From the NCBI GenBank assembly GCA_001599915.1, contig BCIG01000029.1, positions 252,654 to 316,653 on the forward strand: 64,000 bases of DNA, given 5' to 3'. Numbering within the stretch: position 1 is the stretch's first letter; each line of letters starts with the position of its first letter. This document shows, piece after piece, positions 57,001 to 64,000 of this stretch. The position numbers and the translations under genes were made by a program. The DNA comes from Symbiotaphrina buchneri. Lineage: Eukaryota > Ascomycota > Symbiotaphrinales > Symbiotaphrinaceae. Under the pieces are notes generated by a model. That model was not told the DNA's origin. It made no database searches and worked only from the letters and a program-made list of their open reading frames with translations.

Positions 57001-59067
57001 GCGCGAGTTTACTGGGAATACATCAAGTCTGGTAAGCTCAAGTGGTGGGCCATGTCCGTCATATTCCTCGCCCTCTATCGGCTGCTGGATATCTTTCAGT
57101 CCTGGTTTATCAAACAGTGGGGAGAAGCGTATAACCAGGCCGGGACAAGAGGAATTTCAGACATCTTCGACCGGTTCCCTTCCCCTGACGATAACGTGAA
57201 ACCATGGCTCTTAGGGTTCCTTATACTGGCAATCGTCATGTCATTTGCTTATCTTATAGACCAACTCACGCATCTTCTCATCACATACACGGCCGGCAAA
57301 AGGATGTTTAAGGACGTCATGAAACATGTCAGCCATGCGACCTTCCGTTTCTACGATGTCACACCCGTCGGGAGATTAATGAACCGTCTAACGTCGGATA
57401 TCAACACAATAGACGGCAATATAAGCTATCTGTTTCAACTGGTCGTCTTTTACTCTATTACGTGGATCTCTTCCATGCTCGTCTTTGGTTCTGTAACGCC
57501 TACATTCCTTATATTCGCGGTGGCCTTGAGCGTGGCCTTTGTTTTAATTTTCCTCAGGTTTCTTCCTACTTCCCAGAGCCTTCGCAGACTTGAGGTGACT
57601 CCCCTTTTCAGAAGATCAGTAGGCCAGAAGCTGACTGCTGCGATCAGATGGTCTCTCTTAGTCCGCTAATGTCAAATTTCGGAGCTTTGCTGTCAGGCCT
57701 GACGACAGTAAGAGGTAAGGTCCCACCCAATCATCATAAAGCGCCCCTCCTTCCGATACTGAAATCTTTCAGCTTTCTGTGCACAGCATCAATTCCAAGA
57801 GCGTGTGATTGCTGTAACAGACGCTTTCCAGAAGATGGATCACTTTTACTGGAGTTTACAAGCCTGGTTGACATACCGATTCGAAGCTCTGTCGGCTTGC
57901 TCAACATTCGCCCTTACAATACTTGCACTTTTCACGGGACTCTCACCTGGTCTTACAGCCTTTGTACTAGTCGCAGCATCAAGATGTAAGCCCTTTCTTT
58001 AGCTAGTCTCGGAGTATACTGAGCATTGCTTTTAGTTGTCACCGCCACGCATTGGATTTGCAAGTACTACGGGCAGCTTCAAATGGACTTTGTATCGGTT
58101 GAACGAGTGGTTGAAATGCTCCATTTGGAACAAGAGCCAGCAGGGACTCTGGTCCCTCCTGCTTGGTGGCCTTCTCTGAATGGTGACATAGTCTTTGAGA
58201 AAGTGACGATCCGATACGCGCCAAATCTTGATCCGGCTCTTGTTGAAGTCTCCCTTAGGATTCCTTCCGGGTCGAACACGGCTATCATTGGCAGGACAGG
58301 TATGAGATGTTCAGTAGCCATCGGAATGGAAGAGAGCTTGCTGACATTATATCGTAGGCTCGGGAAAGAGCACATTGGCGCTGTCATTACTTGCAACCAG
58401 TAAGGGGTTCATCCTAGCTTTATGTGAATGTGCTGACCTTGCATGCAGTCATACCAGAATCAGGCCGGATTCTCATTGACAACCTAGACATCTCCACTGT
58501 AGATCGTCAGACCCTTCGCAAGCGTGTGGTGAGTCTTCCTAAGTCTGATACTTGTCTTTTATTATTCTAAACATGTTCCTTTTCAACTAGACATTCCTAG
58601 CGCAAGAGCCGGTCCTCTTCGCAGGCACTATGCGGCAGAACCTCGACCCGCTCTCCGAATACAGCGACTACGACTGCGCCGCCGTGCTCGAAAAGGTCGC
58701 CAGCCGGCACGGCTGGACGCTCGACACGCGCGTCGACGCGGGCGGGAAGAGCCTGAGCCAGGGCCAGCGACAGCTGGTGGGCCTCGCGCGGGCACTGTTG
58801 CGGCGCAGCGCGATCGTGATCCTGGACGAGGCGACGGCGTCGATCGACCGCGACACGGCTATGCAGATCCAGCAGGTCCTCCGAGAGGAGATGAAGGGCA
58901 GTACGGTCATCACTATTGCGCATCGGGCGGAGGCGGTGAGGGGCGCGGATTATTGTGTTGTTCTAGGGAAGGGGAGGTTGTTGAGGGCGGGACCTATGGG
59001 GGAGTTTAGGGGGCCCGCTGAGGGGGTGGTGGGTGAGGGGGGGGAGGAGGGGGAGGAGGGGGAGTAG
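54022..59067 (+). CDS. ABCC-type (MRP/Ycf1-like) full ABC transporter
   Basis: Membrane exporter, likely of conjugates or metabolites. Eleven exons (54022-54456, 54506-55019, 55073-55508, 55556-55582, 55632-57594, 57648-57714, 57773-57985, 58036-58299, 58358-58399, 58449-58528, 58591-59067) close to 1,505 residues, normal for ABCC. An N-terminal TMD0-like helix set lies in 1-270. TMD1 is followed by NBD1 (Walker A GEVASGKT about 704, GLSGGQKVRVALARA, Walker B ILLLDDPLSALD, VTHRTEL); TMD2 by NBD2 (GRTGSGKST, SLSQGQRQLVGLARALL, IVILDEATASID, IAHRAEA). Exon 4 is only 27 nt. The NBD1 Walker A has GKT and Walker B lacks the catalytic Glu (LDDP), as usual in ABCC. The extreme C-terminus is a Gly/Glu run. 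Confidence 0.94.
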
Positions 59068-59374
59068 TGCTACTGTAATTGTTATAGAAAAAAGTTTCTG
59101 CTGGTTTGATATATCATTGCCACCGTGGGTGTATTGTAAGACACAATAAAGGAAAAGTTAATTCATGACAGTTCAACAGCGACTGCAAAGTTCGCCTAGA
59201 GCTTTTGCTGGATGAACATTCACTGTTTGCGCTTTTGAGCAGCGTAAGGTCATGGTACTTATCACTCAAAGTAAGTCTGTCTCACTTTCTCCTCCTCACC
59301 TCCATCTTAACACTGTCCCCATCTTCATCAACCTCTTCTTTCCTGAGCGTCTGCTGGATCTGTTTGTCTTAACG

Positions 59375-60560
59375 ATGGACGACCTTACAAACAAGACGAA
59401 GCAGCTCGGCATCAACAAACCCCCTTGCCCAACAAACACCAGCGATAAACCAGCCTCCAAGTGCGTGCAACGCAAGTGTCCCTCATCTCTCACTTGTGCC
59501 GCCTGCAGAGGCGCTCCCGGTCCCAACGGCAAAGTCCAGCCCAACACTTTCTACTGCAGCAAGGAGTGCCAGGCCGCGGACTACAAGCAGCACAAAGAAG
59601 GATGCAAGATTGCTCAGAGCCGCCGAGCGCTCTACAGAGCCGGCGAGACGGCCCAGAAGATGTACTACATGTTCCGCGAGCCGACGTTCGATAAGAACAT
59701 CATGAGCGTCTGTGAGGAAAATGGAGACTTGCATGTGTACGAGGGGATGCATAAGGAGGACCATGATTGCTTCATGCCCCTCTCCGACAGGTTCTTTGAG
59801 AACGACAAAGATCGTCTCGCCGTTCTGATGTATCGTTGCTGCACGGACGCGCTGGTGTACATGCATAAGCTGTACACGGCTCTCCTCGAAGGTACGCATG
59901 CCCTCTCCCCCTCCCTCTCAGGACCGCGAGCCTATCCTTGGAACTTCCTAACTGGCTAACACCTGCCTCCCTACACTAGACATAGCCACGGACATCTCCG
60001 AAAGCTGGTTCAAGCTTCACAGCAACGGGCGGCGCGTCATCTTCCACAACGGCCTCGGCGTCCCGGACCTGGTCGACTACTGTCACCAAGTGCTCACGCT
60101 CACCCTGGCGGGCACGACAGAACGCTACGTCCTCGACCTCACCGGCGCCCAGTATGGATACTTTGATGGCCCCGTCATCCCGTTTAAGCGCTACGACGGC
60201 CGAATTAGCATGATTGCGGCCGATGGACCCCGGGCTTTTGGAGCGGCGGAGGGACGGGTGCTTGGCAACCCCGACGAGGCGAGTGGGAGGTTGTTGGAGA
60301 GTGAGAAGAAGCTTCTGGAGCATCAGAGGCAGTATGTGGAGAGGTTCTATGAAGGTGTTGAGGCTTGGTTGGGGAAGGAGGGGAATCCCTCGCTGAAGGA
60401 GCTCCTGGCTTTGAAACAGGGGGCGTTTGGGAAGAAGCAGGGAGAGTTGGTGCGGTATGTGCAGAGGCATTTGGAGAAGTTCAAGTGCGGCGGGCATGGA
60501 AGGTCCGATGGGAAATCCGCCGAGGATGACCAAGACGGAAAGAGCACGCAAGGGCAGTGA
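59375..60560 (+). CDS. MYND zinc-finger protein
   Basis: Exons 59375-59891 and 59980-60560 close to 365 residues. The MYND finger is at about 29-76: TCAAC, YCSKECQAADYKQHKEGC, with the usual Cys/His order but a longer first loop (GAPGPNGKVQPNT). The rest is a fungal-specific helical region (ALYRAGETAQKMYYMFREPT, LVYMHKLYTALLE, YVLDLTGAQYGYFDGPVIPF) also seen in many stand-alone MYND proteins of unknown role; no SET domain. An in-frame ATG at 59252 would add 41 hydrophobic residues, but the one at 59375 (MDDLTNKTKQLGI) starts the protein-like part. It is convergent with the NRPS-like gene. Confidence 0.88.
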
Positions 60561-60808
60561 TGCAACTAGTAGCGGTGCTCGATGCGGATTTAGAGATGTG
60601 CATCGCTGCTGCACCACAGACGCATGCAATGGGGACTGTCCCGAAAGGAATAAAAGAAGCCATATGATGAGAGACTGCTATGACTTCAAACTACCTACCT
60701 ACATTCATGACGATCAGAGAATTGGAAAAACGTAAATGAGCAGCGTTAGAGGTACTCTTCCTATATTTATGCATCACACCACGACCGGTCTCCCACCAAA
60801 CGCCGTTC
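60561..60808. other. convergent intergenic, MYND / NRPS-like
   Basis: About 250 bases between two stop codons; nothing seen beyond expected 3' ends. Confidence 0.35.
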
Positions 60809-63800
60809 CTAACTCCGCCACCTCCCCAACCACTGCTGCACAAACTTCTTTACATACCCCTCCTCAATCAACCTCGGCGGATTCCTCATACCCTGACTCA
60901 CACTCTGCGCCTTAGCCGTCCCAAAACTCAGTCCCTCCAACCCCACACCCTCGCGATCATATTTCCCCTCCCAGAACCTCAACAGCTTGATCGGCGGGTT
61001 CTTCTGCGGATCCTTCTCGCTCTCCCTCAAACGCCGCACCCACTCCCGCGGCGGCACCGTCTCGAACTGCAACCCCGCCTCCGCCAGCGCCGGCAGCAGC
61101 TCGTCTGTCCACGAGAACGTCCGCGGGTTGAGCACGTTGTAAACCAGCTCGGGGTCTGAGGCGCCGGCATTGGCTTCTAGCAGCGCTTTTGGGCTGCTCG
61201 TTGCGTTATCTGTGTCACTGGACGGGATGGACGGGGTGCGCACGCCCGCAAGCTCCAGCACGACGCCCGCCAGCGCGTCGACGGGGAACCAGCTCGGGCG
61301 CTCGGGCAGCGCAGGTAATGCGCCGAGCGTGAGCGCGTTGCGGATCATGAGCGGGATGGCCTCGGTGTCGTTCCACATCCCCACAGCGCCGTCGCCGACG
61401 ATCTGCCCGATGCGCAGCACGCGGGCGTTGGCGCCTGCTCGGGCCGCGGCGGAACGCACGATGTGCTCCGCCACGAGCTTCGAGCGCGCGTAGCCCATGT
61501 TCTGCGCGTAAGAGAGGTTGTTGATGTGGGTCTCTGGGATCCGTGCGGGAGGAGGGCTGCCTGAGGCGGCGGAGATGGAGGAGCAGAAGAGGAATATGGG
61601 GGGCTGGGGCAGTGGGGAGGAGAGAGAGAGGGTGAGGAGGTTGTGGAGCCCGCGGATGGATTGGGCTTCGAAAGACCGCACGCCCAGGTTGAAGTTCACG
61701 GCCCAGGCGGAGTGGATGATGAGCGTAGTGCTGGCGAGGAGTACGTTGAGCGTTCTGGGTTCGAGGGAGAGGGATGGAGAGCTGAGGTCGCTGGCTAGGC
61801 TGGTTACTTTGACATCAAAGGATTGTTGGGCGGCGGGCGTGGAGAGAAGCTGCCGGGCGTTGAGCGCGCTCTGGACCCGGGTGCTTGCTTCGTTGTCCGA
61901 TGAGGCACGCACGAGGCAGTAGATGCGCGTTACATTTGGTTGGGCCAGAAGCTGAGCGAGGATGTGGGCTCCTAGAGACCCAGTGGCGCCGGTCAGGACC
62001 TGTGTATGGGTGAGCGGTCGGTTCAAGATACGGTCAACAATGTCCGGTGGAAGGAAGGACTCACCACCGTATGTGTCTCCGGGTAGGGCACTCGAGTCTT
62101 AGCCTCATGTTTCGGAAACGTCGAGTACTTCTGTATCAACTCCTTCATCGCCTCAATCTCTCCGGCCGTATCATCCTCTTCCTCAGCCCCCGTCCGCAAG
62201 CGAACCAGATATCTCGCCAGCTTCGCCACATTCGCCTTCTCGAACACGATATTCTGGCTCATCTTGCCGCCATTGCCGCCGAGATCAAGCTCCTTCCGCA
62301 GGAGCCCCCAAAGCGTGATCGCTTTCAAGCTGTCCACTCCCGCCGCGAAGAAATCCGTCTCCACATCAGGGAGATGCACGTCCAGCTTCGCAAACGTCTT
62401 AAGCAGATACCGCTCCATCTGCGGCACGTCAAGCTTCAACGTCCCTTCAGTGGTATCTTCCAGCCGGGCATATGCAGCTTCTATCTCCGGCGCGAAATCA
62501 TTGTATACCCGCGCGCGAATGGCCGTGCCTTTGTCCGTCTCCGGATAGGGTTTGTTGGAGACGACGATCATGTCTTTGGAAATGCGTGAGAAACTTTCCG
62601 CGCGCGCATTCGCTTCCTGTACGGCTGGCCAGATGCGTTCAATGAACTCCCCATCGCTGATGCCCTTTGCGGCTTCACTGCGGAAAATGAGCAAGCCGGG
62701 CACAGCCTTCCCGATTCCAAAAACAACTACCTCCTTCACCAGGGGTTCTTCGCGGATGCGGCCCTCGATCGGCAGCGGCAGGACCTTCTCGCCGTTCATG
62801 AGCGTGACGCGGTCATCGAGCCGGCCGACGTGTTTCCAGGCGTTGGGGAGCGTGGGGTGCTTGATGAATGTGTCGCGTGTGCGGAATGAGTTGGGCGGAG
62901 TGTCGGAGTTGGAGACTACTTTGGATGGCCAGCCGTCTAGCACAACGCACTCATAGGTGTCGCTGCCGATTGGGTCCATAAGAACGAAGTCGGCCGCGGG
63001 AGGCTGGAGCCTGACGTAGTTCCAGGCTTTGTCCTCTGGTGGACGGGCTGATGTCATGAGCTGGCCGACCTCCGTGCTAAAATGGGCCTCAGTGATGGCC
63101 ATTAAGTAAGGGAAGAGATGGGACGTACGAGCCATAGTGCGCAACAAGATAGACGCCGTGAGCTACAAGCCGATCACCCAGTTCATCCGGGCACGCACTC
63201 CCACCGAAGATAACAACGTCGCATGCCTTCAACGCCTCCACGCCTCTCTGGCTCTCACCAAGCAACTTGAGAGTGTAGGGAACGGCAACCAAAAGGCCCG
63301 GCCTGGCCACCTCAAGCGCCTGGGTTAAGTTCGCACCGGTCAGCGGTAGGTTGGCGTTATAGTAGAAGATCTCCTGGCGCTTCCAGATGGAGCGGTACGT
63401 GTTGCATAGCCCGAAGTTGTGGTACAGCGGGCTGGTGATGAAGTAGCGCTTGGCGAAGCCGTTGCTGTAGTTGTTGAGGCATGAGGCGTGCGTTTGGAAG
63501 ATGGGTTTGGGCACGCCGGTGCTGCCTGATGAGTGGATGATGAAGGCTATCTTGTTGGTGTGTGTTGCGCGGTTGAGCGTGTGCACGAACGGTGGCGAGG
63601 CGCTTTTCGTGCTGAAGTCCGCGCGAGTGAGGAGAGGGTAGGAGGAGAGGCTGGGCCTTGCTTCGAGTAGTTGCTTGGTCACGTCTGCTAGTTGCGGCCC
63701 GTAGATGATACCCTGACAGTTAGTCTTCTCGATCAACGAAAGGTATGCGTTTAGGGCAAGCCGATTTGAGAGGAAGAGGACCGCGTAACCGAGCCGGGTG

Positions 63801-64000
63801 AGGGAGAAGACTGTGATGATGTATTCCAGGTTCGATGGTCCCAGGAGGGCAACAACCGGGGCATCCTATAGTCAATATATCAGTATCGCCATTTTGGATC
63901 AACAATCACGGGGAGCAAGTCACAGAAACTGGCCCAAGCCCTGCAGATATGAAGGTCTTTGCTCCGGCGTCGGCGAACTGATCCAAGTCTCGAGCGGTGT
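60809..64000 (-). CDS. NRPS-like enzyme, adenylation-thiolation-reductase (partial, cut by window edge)
   Basis: Activates a carboxylic acid as AMP ester, loads it on a phosphopantetheine arm and reduces it with NAD(P)H to an aldehyde or alcohol. Visible minus-strand exons: 64000-63924 (partial), 63865-63129, 63076-62065, 61999-60809, all in phase, about 1,004 residues. The adenylation core has FIIHSSGSTGVPKP, YGSTEVGQLM and HVGRLDDRVTLMNGEKV. The thiolation Ser is in FFAAGVDSLKAI (about 516). The reductase begins LTGATGSLGAHIL, with the YxxxK pair in GYARSKLVAEHIVR. The order and absence of a condensation domain fit fungal NRPS-like reductases and not Lys2. The N-terminus lies outside the window. 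Product unknown. Confidence 0.93.

Noticed and set aside
1-64000. CRISPR arrays, bacterial operons or riboswitches
   Set aside because: Spliced eukaryotic genes throughout; no regularly spaced repeats or bacterial signals were seen.

Overview
The window is nuclear DNA of a filamentous ascomycete (Pezizomycotina). It is gene dense with short GT-AG introns of about 45-95 nt and branch-site-like CTAAC/CTGAC motifs. It carries fungal families such as Zn2Cys6 regulators, Dal5-type transporters and NRPS-like reductases. The class cannot be fixed from sequence alone; no rRNA and no clearly functional tRNA was seen. All exon limits given here were worked out by eye from splice motifs and reading-frame closure.

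Left and middle (1-44,600) is ordinary euchromatin, mostly housekeeping genes in alternating orientation. In order: aldo-keto reductase; Yar1-like ankyrin protein; GFA/CENP-V-type enzyme; COX19; NPR3 (SEACIT/TORC1 nitrogen sensing); OLA1 ATPase; DeSI/PPPDE peptidase; mitochondrial uS11; TIM44; a 1,423-residue VPS9-ankyrin-PX-BAR protein (VRL1 type); SGT2; TMA20; casein kinase 2 beta; an MDR oxidoreductase; a U1-type zinc-finger protein; a mitochondrial stomatin; HIR1/HIRA; RIC1; and a Rossmann/SAF oxidoreductase. Several pairs are divergent over 200-300 bp, including two mitochondrial genes (uS11m/TIM44). Three gene-poor stretches (2.06-4.10, 24.35-27.60 and 28.79-31.00 kb) contain no gene I can support.

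Right (44,600-54,000) is accessory and disturbed. Pieces of a Dal5-type MFS transporter lie on either side of about 3.9 kb of foreign DNA. That DNA holds a tyrosine-recombinase (DUF3435-like) gene with a C-terminal C2H2 region, plus the tail of a RidA-like gene. A Zn2Cys6 regulator follows. The divergent SAF oxidoreductase, transporter, RidA tail and regulator look like a former catabolic cluster broken by a mobile element. A short zone after it (52.9-53.6 kb) carries a tRNA-Lys-like relic, a duplicated segment and a small inverted repeat.

Far right (54,000-64,000): a full-length ABCC transporter, a MYND zinc-finger protein and, on the opposite strand, an NRPS-like adenylation-thiolation-reductase enzyme cut by the window edge. 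Together with the Zn2Cys6 gene this could be one side of a small secondary-metabolite locus.
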